A stretch of DNA of 64,000 nt from Pelobacter sp. (lineage in GTDB: Bacteria > Desulfobacterota > Desulfuromonadia > Geobacterales > Pseudopelobacteraceae): positions 62,001 to 126,000 of the forward strand of contig JAVBXN010000017.1 in assembly GCA_030824515.1 (NCBI GenBank), read 5' to 3'. The first letter of the stretch is position 1, and each line of letters starts with the position of its first letter. This document shows positions 43,656-52,604 of the stretch, one piece after another. The notes below the pieces were generated by a model. That model did no database searches and was not told the origin of the DNA. It saw only the letters and a program-made list of their open reading frames with translations. Made by a program: the position numbers and the translations under genes.

Positions 43656-45080
43656 ATGAAACCGCTTTTTTTGAATCCCCCTACTTTCGAGGATTTCGAC
43701 GGCGGCGCCGGCGCGCGCTATCAGGCTTCCCGCGAGGTAACCTCTTTCTGGTATCCGACCTGGCTCTGTTTTCCGGCCGCTATGATCGAAGGCAGCCGCG
43801 TGGTGGATGCCCCTGTGCAGAAGTTCGATCTTGAGAAGTGCCTGGAAATCGCCAAGGATTTTGACATGGTGGTGATGTACACCTCCACCCCGACACTGAT
43901 GATAGATATCGAGACCGCCCGGCGCATCAAGGCTGTCAAGCCGGAGATCGTCACCGTTCTGACCGGACCGCACGTGACGATCCTGCCGGAGGAGTCGCTG
44001 CGGGCCGGCAAGGGCGTCATCGATATCGTCTGCCGCGGCGAATTCGACTATTCCACCAAGGAGCTGTGCGAAGGACGTGAGTGGGACAAGGTCGATGGAA
44101 TCAGCTTCATGCGAGACGGAAAGGCGGTCCATACCGCCGACAGACCGCTGATTGAAGACCTGGATGCGCTCCCCTTCGTCGCGCCGATCTACAAGCGCGA
44201 CCTGCCGATTTCCGAATACGTGATCCCGCACTTCAAGAGCCCCTATGTCTCGATCTACTCCAGTCGTGGCTGCCCCTCCAAGTGCATCTACTGCCTCTGG
44301 CCGCAGACCTTTTCCGGCCAGCGCATGCGGGTCCGTTCGCCGCAGAATGTCTATGAAGAGATCAAGTGGATCACCGAAAATATCCCCGAGATGCGCGAGC
44401 TCTCCTTTGACGACGATACCTTTTCCGCCAACCGCCAGCATGCCCAGGAGGTGGCGCGCCTGATCAAGCCGCTCAACATCTCCTGGACGATCAATGCCCG
44501 GGCCAATACCGATTACGAGACCCTGCGTGTGATGCGCGAAGCCGGTCTGCGCCACGTGGTGGTCGGCTTCGAGAGCGGCAACGCCCAGATCCTCAAGAAC
44601 ATCAAGAAGGGGGTCACCAAGGAGCAGGCATTCGAGTTCGCCAAGAACTGCAAGAAACTGGGGCTTTCGATCCATGGCGCCTTTATCATGGGATTGCCTG
44701 GAGAAACCAGGGAGACCATCCAGGAGACGATCAAGTTTGCCAAGGACATGGACCTGAATTCGATCCAGGCCTCGCTGGCTTCGCCCTATCCAGGCACCGA
44801 GTTCTACGATCTCTGCAAGCAGAACGGCTGGATCTCATCGGACAACTTCATCGATGACACCGGACACCAGAAATGCGTGATCAACTACCCGAACCTGTCC
44901 AACACCGAAATCTTCAACTCGGTGGAGGAGTTCTACGACAAGTTCTACTTCCGCCCCAAATACATTGCCCGCAGCATCGGCAGGATGATCGTCAATTCCG
45001 AAGAGCGCAAAAAACTGCTCAAGGAAGGGAAGCAGTATCTACAGTACATGCGCAAGCGCAAGGAATCCTGTGAGCCCTGA
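43656..45080 (+). CDS. hpnJ: Hopanoid-associated radical SAM protein HpnJ
   Basis: 474 residues. The N-terminal B12-binding-like region (MKPLFLNPPTFEDFDGGAGARYQ, a conserved HpnJ opening) precedes the radical SAM motif CPSKCIYC (Cys206, Cys210, Cys213) and a barrel ending with SLASPYPGTEFYD. HpnJ is linked to formation of the cyclitol-ether head group of bacteriohopanetetrol, acting after HpnI and HpnK. hpnK lies 132 bp downstream. A repeat lies between them. Confidence 0.92.
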   Translation: MKPLFLNPPTFEDFDGGAGARYQASREVTSFWYPTWLCFPAAMIEGSRVVDAPVQKFDLEKCLEIAKDFDMVVMYTSTPTLMIDIETARRIKAVKPEIVTVLTGPHVTILPEESLRAGKGVIDIVCRGEFDYSTKELCEGREWDKVDGISFMRDGKAVHTADRPLIEDLDALPFVAPIYKRDLPISEYVIPHFKSPYVSIYSSRGCPSKCIYCLWPQTFSGQRMRVRSPQNVYEEIKWITENIPEMRELSFDDDTFSANRQHAQEVARLIKPLNISWTINARANTDYETLRVMREAGLRHVVVGFESGNAQILKNIKKGVTKEQAFEFAKNCKKLGLSIHGAFIMGLPGETRETIQETIKFAKDMDLNSIQASLASPYPGTEFYDLCKQNGWISSDNFIDDTGHQKCVINYPNLSNTEIFNSVEEFYDKFYFRPKYIARSIGRMIVNSEERKKLLKEGKQYLQYMRKRKESCEP

Positions 45081-45092
45081 TACTCGGCCATC

Positions 45093-45170
45093 TGCGGTGT
45101 TGCCTTTGTCACTCGTCCCTGCGGCGTACCATGGGGTACGCCTCACTCCTCACTCCTTGACGCCACCGCA
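45093..45170. repeat. Nested palindromic element between hpnJ and hpnK
   Basis: Outer arms tgcggtg (45093-45099) and caccgca (45164-45170) enclose a perfect hairpin gcgtacc-atgg-ggtacgc (45124-45141). A tandem ctcactcct/cactcct is also present. Non-coding; resembles dispersed intergenic palindromes. Confidence 0.7.
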
Positions 45171-45212
45171 TCTGACCATGTCTGAGGGCGCAGAAAACGT
45201 GGGCAGCTGGAA

Positions 45213-46073
45213 TTGAAACAACTTATCATCACATCCGACGATTTCGGTCTTTCCCCGGGCGTCAACCGCGCGGTGGAGCAGGCCTGGCGGGACGGTCTGC
45301 TGACCTGTGCCTCGATCATGCCGGGTGCTGCCGCCTTTGACGAGGCGGTCGAGATCTCCCGGCGCAATCCCGGCCTGCAGGTCGGTCTGCACTTGACGCT
45401 GGTGCAGGGACGGGGGGTGTTGCCGCCCGACAGTATCCCCGGTCTGGTCGATCCTGATGGCAACTTCACCGACAACCCGGTGGCGGCCGGCATGCGTTAT
45501 TTCTTTGATCGTGGCCTGTTCTGCCAGCTGAAACGGGAGATCGAGGCCCAGATCGTGCGGGTGCTGGATGCCGGCATTCCGCTGACCCATATTGACGGTC
45601 ATCTCAACATCCACCTGCACCCGACCATCTTTTCGATCCTGGCCGGACTGATGCCGCGCTACGGCATCTCCAGCTTCCGCCTTTCGCGGGAGCGGTTGGG
45701 CCATAACCTTCAGTTCGACAAGGAGAGGCGGATCGGCAAGACCGTCGAGCGGGTCATCTTCGGCTCACTGGCAAATAACGCCCTGCCCGGACTCGATGAG
45801 CTGAACATCAGTTACGCCGCCGAAGTCAAGGGAGTGCTGAACTCCGGCCGCATGACCGAGGCTTATGTCCTCAACATCCTCAACGACCTGCAAGACGGGC
45901 TGACCGAGATCTATTTCCACCCGGGAATCCTGCCCGACGCGGAAATCACCCGCCGCATGCCGGATTACCGGCACGAAGAGGAACTGGCCGCGATCAACAG
46001 TCCGGCGGTCAGGGAGAAGCTGAAGCAGTTGAAGATTACCGTGCAAAATTACCGTGGAGATGTGAAATGCTGA
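45213..46073 (+). CDS. hpnK: Hopanoid-associated YdjC-like deacetylase HpnK
   Basis: 286 residues starting at TTG 45213. The YdjC/ChbG-type deacetylase fold is clear: IITSDDFGLSPGVN (metal Asp pair), VGLHLTLVQG, THIDGHLNIHLHP and EIYFHPG. HpnK deacetylates the N-acetylglucosaminyl head group of bacteriohopanetetrol before HpnJ acts. It overlaps the following transporter gene by 7 bp. hpnI is not in the window. Confidence 0.9.
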   Translation: MKQLIITSDDFGLSPGVNRAVEQAWRDGLLTCASIMPGAAAFDEAVEISRRNPGLQVGLHLTLVQGRGVLPPDSIPGLVDPDGNFTDNPVAAGMRYFFDRGLFCQLKREIEAQIVRVLDAGIPLTHIDGHLNIHLHPTIFSILAGLMPRYGISSFRLSRERLGHNLQFDKERRIGKTVERVIFGSLANNALPGLDELNISYAAEVKGVLNSGRMTEAYVLNILNDLQDGLTEIYFHPGILPDAEITRRMPDYRHEEELAAINSPAVREKLKQLKITVQNYRGDVKC

Positions 46074-46447
46074 AGACGTTGATCGTCATGCTGTTTGCGA
46101 TAACCGCCGGCGCAGTTGGCGATATTTTCCTGACACAGGGGATGAGGAGCACCGGCGATATCTCGGCCATGGGCTTCCGCCAGATAGTCGATACCGTGTT
46201 CAAGGCCCTGACCAACTGGCGGCTGATCCTGGGTACCGCGATGCAAGCGGTCTATTTCGGGCTCTGGCTGGCGGTGCTGTCGTGGGAGGATCTTTCGGTG
46301 GCGCTGCCGCTCCAGGCCCTGAGTTATGTCGTGGTGGCTTTCCTGGCCCAGTGGTACCTGGGGGAGAATGTCAGCCAGATGCGCTGGGCCGGTATCTGCC
46401 TGATCTGTGTCGGGGTCGCGCTGGTCACCAGAAGCAGCGTGAATTGA
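46067..46447 (+). CDS. EamA/SMR-like small membrane transporter
   Basis: 126 residues with four helices (LIVMLFAITAGAVGDIFLT..., MQAVYFGLWLAVLSW, LSVALPLQALSYVVVAFLAQWYLGE, GICLICVGVALVTRS). It matches half-size drug/metabolite (EmrE/EamA-like) transporters, which act as dimers. Overlap with hpnK suggests a role in moving a hopanoid-related lipid or head group, which is inference. Confidence 0.85.
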   Translation: MLKTLIVMLFAITAGAVGDIFLTQGMRSTGDISAMGFRQIVDTVFKALTNWRLILGTAMQAVYFGLWLAVLSWEDLSVALPLQALSYVVVAFLAQWYLGENVSQMRWAGICLICVGVALVTRSSVN

Positions 46448-46466
46448 ATTTATCGAGGGGGATCAT

Positions 46467-47279
46467 ATGCTCAATGTTCGTAAAATAGCCTTTATCGGTG
46501 GTGGAAACATGGCCGAAGCGATCATGCGCGGCCTGTTGCGTGAGGATGTGGGGGTAGGCATCTGCGTGGCGGAGATCAGCATGAAGCGTCGGGACGAGCT
46601 GACGGCAAAGTTCCCGAATGTGCGCATTGTCGAAGATGCGGCCGAGGCGGCTGCGTGGGGCGAGGTGGTCGTGCTGGCGGTCAAACCGCAGCATGCCGCA
46701 AGCGTGCTGGATCACCTGGAACAGGCCGTGACCCCGCAGAAGCTGGTGATATCGATCATGGCTGGAATTACCACCGCCAAGATCGAGGAAAGCCTGGCGC
46801 CCGGCTGCCGGGTGATCCGCTCGATGCCCAATACACCGGCATTGATCGGCGCCGGCGCTACCGCGGTCTGCGGCGGGCGCAAATCCTCCGAAAGCGACCT
46901 GGGTCTGGCCCGCCAGATATTCTCGCTGACCGGCAGCGCCGTCTGCGTTGACGAAAAGCAGATGGACGCTGTCACCGGACTCTCCGGCAGCGGCCCGGCC
47001 TATGTCTTCACCTTTATCGAGGCGCTGTCCGATGCCGGAGTGAAAAACGGCCTGCCCAGGGACGTTGCCTCCCAACTGGCGGCCCAGACCGTTCTGGGGG
47101 CTGCGCGGATGGTGGTGGAAACCGGCGAGCATCCGGCGCTGTTGAAGGAGAAGGTGACCTCGCCCGGCGGCACCACCATCGCCGGTCTGCACGCGCTGGA
47201 AAACGGCGGCTTCCGCGGCGTGGTCATGAATAGCGTCGAAGCGGCCTGTAATCGCTCCAGGGAGCTGGCGGGGAAATAA
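46467..47279 (+). CDS. proC: Pyrroline-5-carboxylate reductase ProC
   Basis: 270 residues. IAFIGGGNMAEAIMRGLL is the NAD(P)-binding start, VIRSMPNTPALIGAGATAVCGG and GLSGSGPAYVFTFIEALSDAGVKNGLPR are ProC signatures, and the C-terminus has SPGGTTIAGLHALE. It reduces pyrroline-5-carboxylate to proline. It is 19 bp after the transporter gene and likely co-transcribed. Confidence 0.97.
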   Translation: MLNVRKIAFIGGGNMAEAIMRGLLREDVGVGICVAEISMKRRDELTAKFPNVRIVEDAAEAAAWGEVVVLAVKPQHAASVLDHLEQAVTPQKLVISIMAGITTAKIEESLAPGCRVIRSMPNTPALIGAGATAVCGGRKSSESDLGLARQIFSLTGSAVCVDEKQMDAVTGLSGSGPAYVFTFIEALSDAGVKNGLPRDVASQLAAQTVLGAARMVVETGEHPALLKEKVTSPGGTTIAGLHALENGGFRGVVMNSVEAACNRSRELAGK

Positions 47280-47335
47280 ATCTCTGATACACTTGCGTTG
47301 ATCAACCATCAATGAGCTGCATGCCGGGAGGGTAC

Positions 47336-48820
47336 ATGTTTGAATCCGCCGAACTGGGGCACAAGATCAGCAAGGAAGTCTGGAAGAAGGAAATCCCCGA
47401 ACTGCGCGAGGGGCTGCTGGATGCCCAGCTGGACCTGTTCCAGTCCAGGAAGTTCCCGGTCATCATCCTGGTGGCGGGGGTCGATTGCGCCGGCAAGGGT
47501 GAGACGGTCAACCTGCTCAACGAATGGATGGATCCCCGCCACGTGGAAACCCATGCGCTGCGTGACCTGACCGACGAGGAGCTGGAACGGCCGCAGATGT
47601 GGCGCTACTGGCGGGTGCTGCCTCCGAAAGGCAAGATCGGTGTGTTCATCGGCACCTGGTATTCCGGGCCGCTGGTGGAGAATGTCTACGGCACCATCAA
47701 GAATGCCGAGCTGGACCAGCGCCTGGAGCGGATCGCCCGTTTTGAAAAGATGCTCTGCGACGAAGGGGCACTGGTACTCAAGTTCTGGCTGCATCTTTCC
47801 AAAGACGAACAGAAAAAACGCCTCAAACTGCTGGAAAAGGACTCCAAGACACGTTGGAGAGTCACCGAAACAGATTGGGATCATTACAAACTGTACGATA
47901 AATTCCGCCAGGTTTCCGAGCGGATGCTGCGCACCACCAGCACAGCCGAATCCCCCTGGACCATCGTCGAGGGCACCGACCCGCGCTATCGCTACCTGAC
48001 CATCGGCAAGTCCATCCTCAACGCAATTCGTCAACGCCTGGACGCCGTCGAGCCGCCCCGTCACGAAGAACCGATTCCCCCGATACTGCCCACCATCGAC
48101 AACCTGCTGATCCTGCAGACCTTGGACCTGACCAAGAGCCTCAAGAAATCCGAATTCGAAAGCGAACTGGAAAAATACCAGGGCAAGCTCAATCTGCTGA
48201 CCCGCCACCCTGATTTCAAGAAGCTGTCAGTGGTGGTGGCATTCGAGGGCAACGATGCCGCCGGCAAGGGGGGCAGCATCCGCCGCATCATCCAGGCGCT
48301 GGATGCACGCCAGTACCGGGTCATTCCGGTTGCGGCTCCGACCGAGGAAGAACGGGCGCAGCCTTACATGTGGCGCTTCTGGCGTAATATCCCCCGCAAG
48401 AGCCGCTTTGCGATCTTCGACCGCTCCTGGTACGGCCGGGTGCTGGTAGAGCGGGTCGAGGGCTATTGCGACCGGGGCGACTGGATGCGGGCCTATGGTG
48501 AAATCAACGATTTCGAGGAGCAGATGGTGCGCAACCGTACCGTAGTGGTGAAATTCTGGCTTTCAATCAGCCAGGATGAACAGCTGCGGCGTTTCCAGGA
48601 GCGGGAGAAGATCGGTTTCAAGCGCTTCAAGATCACCGAAGAGGACTGGCGCAACCGCGATAAGTGGAACGAATATGAACTGGCGGTTTGCGATATGATC
48701 GACCGCACCAGCACCGACATCGCGCCCTGGACGCTGGTGGAGGCCAACGACAAATACTACGCCCGCATCAAGGTCTTGAAGACGCTCTGTGACCGGATTG
48801 AAAAAGCACTGGAAAAATGA
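47336..48820 (+). CDS. pap: Two-domain polyphosphate:AMP phosphotransferase (PPK2 class II)
   Basis: 494 residues from ATG 47336 (GGAGGG upstream; an earlier in-frame ATG at 47312 lacks this). Two PPK2 domains are fused: P-loops GVDCAGKGET (48-57) and GNDAAGKGGS (305-314), each followed by lid and WRYWR/WRFWR motifs. The two-domain form phosphorylates AMP to ADP with polyphosphate. In such enzymes the C-terminal domain is usually the active one, which would need a test here. Confidence 0.94.
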   Translation: MFESAELGHKISKEVWKKEIPELREGLLDAQLDLFQSRKFPVIILVAGVDCAGKGETVNLLNEWMDPRHVETHALRDLTDEELERPQMWRYWRVLPPKGKIGVFIGTWYSGPLVENVYGTIKNAELDQRLERIARFEKMLCDEGALVLKFWLHLSKDEQKKRLKLLEKDSKTRWRVTETDWDHYKLYDKFRQVSERMLRTTSTAESPWTIVEGTDPRYRYLTIGKSILNAIRQRLDAVEPPRHEEPIPPILPTIDNLLILQTLDLTKSLKKSEFESELEKYQGKLNLLTRHPDFKKLSVVVAFEGNDAAGKGGSIRRIIQALDARQYRVIPVAAPTEEERAQPYMWRFWRNIPRKSRFAIFDRSWYGRVLVERVEGYCDRGDWMRAYGEINDFEEQMVRNRTVVVKFWLSISQDEQLRRFQEREKIGFKRFKITEEDWRNRDKWNEYELAVCDMIDRTSTDIAPWTLVEANDKYYARIKVLKTLCDRIEKALEK

Positions 48821-48910
48821 GTCGTCGGGATGATGGCGTTTCAGCCAGTCTGTGTTTTTTGGTGTGAGGTGCTATTAATAATTGACAGTTGACGAATTAA
48901 CCTGTAAACG

Positions 48911-49077
48911 GCAGTTAACCGCCGAGAAAAACGGATGCACGCCGAGAAAACCTGGACTTACATCAAAACAGTTAATCACCTTATGGGTTAACCGGTATTT
49001 TGTTCAGGTTTTTGATTTTTCGCTTAGAAGCGCCTACTTCTGGCGGCGTGAATCGACGTTCATCGGCGGTTAACTGC
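48911..49077. repeat. Long inverted repeat in the intergenic region before the PilT-like gene
   Basis: Perfect 15-bp arms gcagttaaccgccga (48911-48925) and tcggcggttaactgc (49063-49077), with related sequences (gccgagaaaa twice) between. A matching motif cggcggttaactg recurs at 35208-35220. The whole 300-bp interval 48821-49120 has no credible gene. Confidence 0.8.
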
Positions 49078-49120
49078 TTTTTCAATTTTAATCGACATGA
49101 ACATTCAAGGAGTTCATTCC

Positions 49121-50701
49121 ATGAAGCATAAAACCGTTCACAATCCCGAACAGCGCATCGGGCAGCTCCTGGTTGAGTCGGGGGTAGTCAACCCGGAACA
49201 GCTCAATATCGCGCTCAAGCGCCAGAGCCAATGTGGCGAGCGGATCGGTTCGGTCCTTTTGCGGCTCGGTTACCTGAACACTGAAACCCTGCTGGAGTTT
49301 TTGCGCAGGCATTTCGAGACACCCTCGATCGATCTCTTCCGGATTCATATCAGCCCTTCGATAATCAACAAGCTGACATTCGAACAGATGCAGATATTCC
49401 AGGCCCTGCCGATCATTCCGTCAACCAAGGGGCTTTTCGTTGCAATGGCGGATCCGAACAATATCAAGGCGATCAACGAGCTGGAATTCATTCTCGGCAA
49501 AAAGATTGAACCGGTTGCCGTGCCGCATGCGCAGATGGAAGCCGCGCTGCGCTACATAAAGAGCCGGGGCGGGCAGCTGAGTGAAACCTTTTCCGGCGAA
49601 GATGCGGAAAAGGAACAGCAGGAAGGGATGTGCCAGGATACCCTGGAACTGCAGAAGCTTATCTCGATTCTGATCGAGAAGAATGCATCGGATCTTCTGA
49701 TCTCGGCCGGAATTCCGCCCTGCCTGAAACTGAACAACGAGATTGTCCGTCTGCAGGGGGACGACCTCACTCCCGGTGAGGTCGAACAATGTGCCAGGGA
49801 ACTGATGACGGATCTGCAATGGCAGGAGTTCCTGGAGAAGGGGGAGCTGGATTTCAGCCTCTCCAGTCCGAACGCTGGACGTTTCCGGATCAACGCCTAT
49901 CGACAGCGCGGCTCGGTTTCACTGGCGATCCGCAATATTGTAGAGAACATACCGACGCTGGCATCCTGCGGGCTTCCCGAGTGGCTGGAGGATTTCATCA
50001 TGCCCACCCAGGGACTGGTCCTGGTCACCGGCCCCACCGGTCACGGCAAGAGCACGACTCTGGCGGCGCTGGTGAACCTGATAAATTCAAAGAGAAAATG
50101 CAACATCATCACGATCGAGGATCCGATCGAGTTCCTGCACAAGCACAGGATGAGCAACATAAACCAGCGCGAGGTCGGCAAGGATACCCCCTCGTTCCAG
50201 GAGGGGCTGAGCCATATATTCCGCCAGGCCCCGGATGTTATCGTGATCGGCGAAATGCGTGATCCGGAAAGTTTCGCGATCGCGGTTCAGGCCGCCGGGA
50301 CCGGGCACCTGGTTATCAGCACCATGCATTCCAATTCGAGCACCTCGGCGATAGAGCGGATCATCGAGATTTTCCCTCCCGAAAAGCAGCAGCAGATCAG
50401 GATGCAGTTGGCGGAGGTGTTGCTCGTGATCATAAACCAGCGGCTGATACCGAGGAAAAACGGCGAGGGCCGCTCCCTGGCCTATGAAAAGCTGGCCAAT
50501 TCCACCAGGGTCAGAAACCTGATCCGGGAGTCCAAAACCCACCAGATCAGATCCATTTTCCAATACTCCGCTGAGGAGTACCATCCGATCGATATTTCGC
50601 TGAAGAACATGATCAAAAAAGGGGAAATAGATGTTGAGGAAGCTCTCAAGTATTCGGAAAATCCGGCCGTCCTGAGGGAGATGGTTTACAAGAAGCAATA
50701 G
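49121..50701 (+). CDS. PilT-type ATPase with N-terminal MshEN domain
   Basis: 526 residues from ATG 49121 (AAGGAG upstream). Residues about 10-70 carry two tandem MshEN-like units (QRIGQLLVESGVVNPEQLNIALKRQ and ERIGSVLLRLGYLNTETLLEFL), known for binding c-di-GMP in MshE-type ATPases. The core is PilT-like: Walker A GPTGHGKS (304-311), Walker B region VIVIGEMRDPES, His box. PilT proteins power pilus retraction and normally lack this N-terminal domain, so c-di-GMP control of retraction is suggested. It is monocistronic. Confidence 0.9.
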   Translation: MKHKTVHNPEQRIGQLLVESGVVNPEQLNIALKRQSQCGERIGSVLLRLGYLNTETLLEFLRRHFETPSIDLFRIHISPSIINKLTFEQMQIFQALPIIPSTKGLFVAMADPNNIKAINELEFILGKKIEPVAVPHAQMEAALRYIKSRGGQLSETFSGEDAEKEQQEGMCQDTLELQKLISILIEKNASDLLISAGIPPCLKLNNEIVRLQGDDLTPGEVEQCARELMTDLQWQEFLEKGELDFSLSSPNAGRFRINAYRQRGSVSLAIRNIVENIPTLASCGLPEWLEDFIMPTQGLVLVTGPTGHGKSTTLAALVNLINSKRKCNIITIEDPIEFLHKHRMSNINQREVGKDTPSFQEGLSHIFRQAPDVIVIGEMRDPESFAIAVQAAGTGHLVISTMHSNSSTSAIERIIEIFPPEKQQQIRMQLAEVLLVIINQRLIPRKNGEGRSLAYEKLANSTRVRNLIRESKTHQIRSIFQYSAEEYHPIDISLKNMIKKGEIDVEEALKYSENPAVLREMVYKKQ

Positions 50702-50761
50702 CAGGCAGCCAATCAAGCCGGAGATGAACGGGCATGTCTGAAAAACCTGTTGAATAACTCA

Positions 50762-50810
50762 AGGCCGGAAGAGCCCATCCCTGCGATGTCTCAACCGGCC
50801 TCCGTTTTTT
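50762..50810 (+). terminator. Probable terminator after the PilT-like gene
   Basis: A 7-bp stem (aggccgg / ccggcct) with a 26-nt loop followed by ccg and T6. The loop is long, so the call is tentative. Confidence 0.5.
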
Positions 50811-50837
50811 GCAGTACACGATATTCGCTGCCTTACA

Positions 50838-52505
50838 TCAGATCCCGATCCCGCCGTCATTAACCACCCTGTCGCCGGAGTGTGTGTCCCGCCTGAAGAG
50901 CAGCACACTCACCCCATCCGCTGTCCGGTCGAATTCGAATGACAACCTGTGTTCAAAAGCCATCAAAGCAACGGCCGGCAGTTGTTCCGGATCACGCAAC
51001 CGGAAGAGAATCCGGTTGCCCTTGCCGAGGTAGTCGAGGAAGCTGTCCTTCACCTCGAATTCAACCGTTCCATATTCTCCGCGAAGATCCACCGCGCCCA
51101 CTCCGCTGCCGCTGACGGCGGCTTCGCTCAGGCTTATACGCAATTGGGAGCCATCGCTTACTCCGGGCAGATCCGTTAGCTGTTCTGTGTCGGCTTCAAG
51201 CGGCGCTGCCGCGAGTACCATGCCTGCCGCCACGGTGGCGTTGGTGAAGCGGTCGATCAGGATAAAGCTGCCGGTATGGCGGTTCTGGCGGTAGGTGTCG
51301 AAGGAGATCGGGCGGTCCAGTTCCAGCCGGGCTACGCCGATTTCGTTCAGCCCCAGTGTCGGTGCCTGCTTCTGCTCCAGGGTGTTGACGTCCACCGTGT
51401 ACTGCAGTGCGGTGACCCGTCCCGGCGTCACGGAAGCCGCTGCTTTAACCAGGTAGATCTGGCCCGGTTGCAGCGGCTCCTCCTGCAGCCAGACCAGGTG
51501 CGCCTCGGGATGCCGCGCATGGATCGGGGGAGCGTCGACTGCCGAGAGCATCTCACCCCGGCTGATATCGACCTCGTCCGCCAGGGTCAGGGTCACCGAT
51601 TGACCGGCAACCGCTTCGGGCAGGTCTCCATTCATCGTAACGATGCGGGTCACCCGGCTGGTGCGCCCGGAAGATGCCACCAGCAACTCGTCGCCGGGAC
51701 GGATTACACCCGAAGCGATCGTGCCGCAGAAGCCGCGGAAGTCCAGGTGGGGGCGGTTGACCCACTGCACCGGCATCCGGAACGGCTTTTCCCGATCCTC
51801 TCCCTCGATCTGCACGCTCTCCAGAAAGTTCATCAGGGTGGGACCCTGATACCAGGGGGTGTTGGCGCTTGGTTCGATCATGTTGTCACCGCCCAGGGCC
51901 GAGAGAGGTATGGCGGTGATGTCGCCGAAGCCGAGCGAGGCAGCGAATTCTTCATAGTCGCGCCGGATGGTTTCAAACTTCTGCCGGTCGAACCCGATCA
52001 GGTCCATCTTGTTGACCGCCAGCACGATATGGCGGATACCGACCAGCGAAACCAGGAAACTGTGGCGTCTGGTCTGGGTCAGGAGCCCCTTGCGGGCGTC
52101 CACCAGGATCACCGCCACCTGGGCGGTGGAGGCGCCGGTGACCATGTTGCGGGTGTACTGCTCGTGGCCGGGGGTATCGGCGACGATGAACTTGCGCTTG
52201 TCGGTGGAGAAGTAGCGGTAGGCCACGTCGATGGTGATGCCCTGCTCCCGCTCCGCCTGCAGTCCGTCCAGCAGCAGAGCGTAGTCGATGGCGCCTCCCT
52301 GGGTGCCGACCTTCCTGCTGTCAGCTTCCAAAGACGCCAGCTGGTCCTCGAACACCATCTTGGAATCCCACAGGAGGCGTCCGATCAGGGTGCTTTTGCC
52401 GTCATCGACGCTGCCACAGGTGATGAAGCGCAGCAGCGATTTCTCCTCATGGCTCTTGAGATAGGCCAGGATGTCTTTTTCTATCAGATCTGATTGGTGT
52501 GACAT
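50838..52505 (-). CDS. cysN: Sulfate adenylyltransferase subunit 1 (CysN) with extra C-terminal domain
   Basis: 555 residues from ATG 52505. A GTPase domain (GSVDDGKSTLIGRLL, DTPGHEQYTRNM, NKMDL) and EF-Tu-like domains 2 and 3 end near 430. A further 120 residues (LPGVSDGSQLRISLSEAAVSGSG...GKGNRILFRLRDPEQLPAVALMAFEHRLSFEFD) lack a P-loop, so this is not the CysNC kinase fusion. With CysD it makes APS from sulfate, driven by GTP. It is downstream of cysD, about 100 bp away. Confidence 0.95.
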   Translation of the reverse strand: MSHQSDLIEKDILAYLKSHEEKSLLRFITCGSVDDGKSTLIGRLLWDSKMVFEDQLASLEADSRKVGTQGGAIDYALLLDGLQAEREQGITIDVAYRYFSTDKRKFIVADTPGHEQYTRNMVTGASTAQVAVILVDARKGLLTQTRRHSFLVSLVGIRHIVLAVNKMDLIGFDRQKFETIRRDYEEFAASLGFGDITAIPLSALGGDNMIEPSANTPWYQGPTLMNFLESVQIEGEDREKPFRMPVQWVNRPHLDFRGFCGTIASGVIRPGDELLVASSGRTSRVTRIVTMNGDLPEAVAGQSVTLTLADEVDISRGEMLSAVDAPPIHARHPEAHLVWLQEEPLQPGQIYLVKAAASVTPGRVTALQYTVDVNTLEQKQAPTLGLNEIGVARLELDRPISFDTYRQNRHTGSFILIDRFTNATVAAGMVLAAAPLEADTEQLTDLPGVSDGSQLRISLSEAAVSGSGVGAVDLRGEYGTVEFEVKDSFLDYLGKGNRILFRLRDPEQLPAVALMAFEHRLSFEFDRTADGVSVLLFRRDTHSGDRVVNDGGIGI

Positions 52506-52515
52506 ATGAACCTCG

Positions 52516-52578
52516 AAGGTTGAATTATGAATTATGAAGGATGGAGGACGCATTTTTCATAATTCATCCTTCAACCTT
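52516..52578. repeat. 28-bp imperfect inverted repeat between cysD and cysN
   Basis: Arms 52516-52543 (aaggttgaattatgaattat onward) and 52551-52578 (ending aattcatccttcaacctt) match at 24 of 28 positions, separated by 7 nt. It is non-coding and in the transcribed spacer between cysD and cysN. Confidence 0.75.
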
Positions 52579-52604
52579 CATCCTTTGCTTTTCGTCCTTT
52601 GTCT

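Noticed and set aside
51276-52493. 405-residue frame opposite cysN
   Set aside because: CysN on the minus strand has full GTPase motifs; this frame only mirrors its codon composition.
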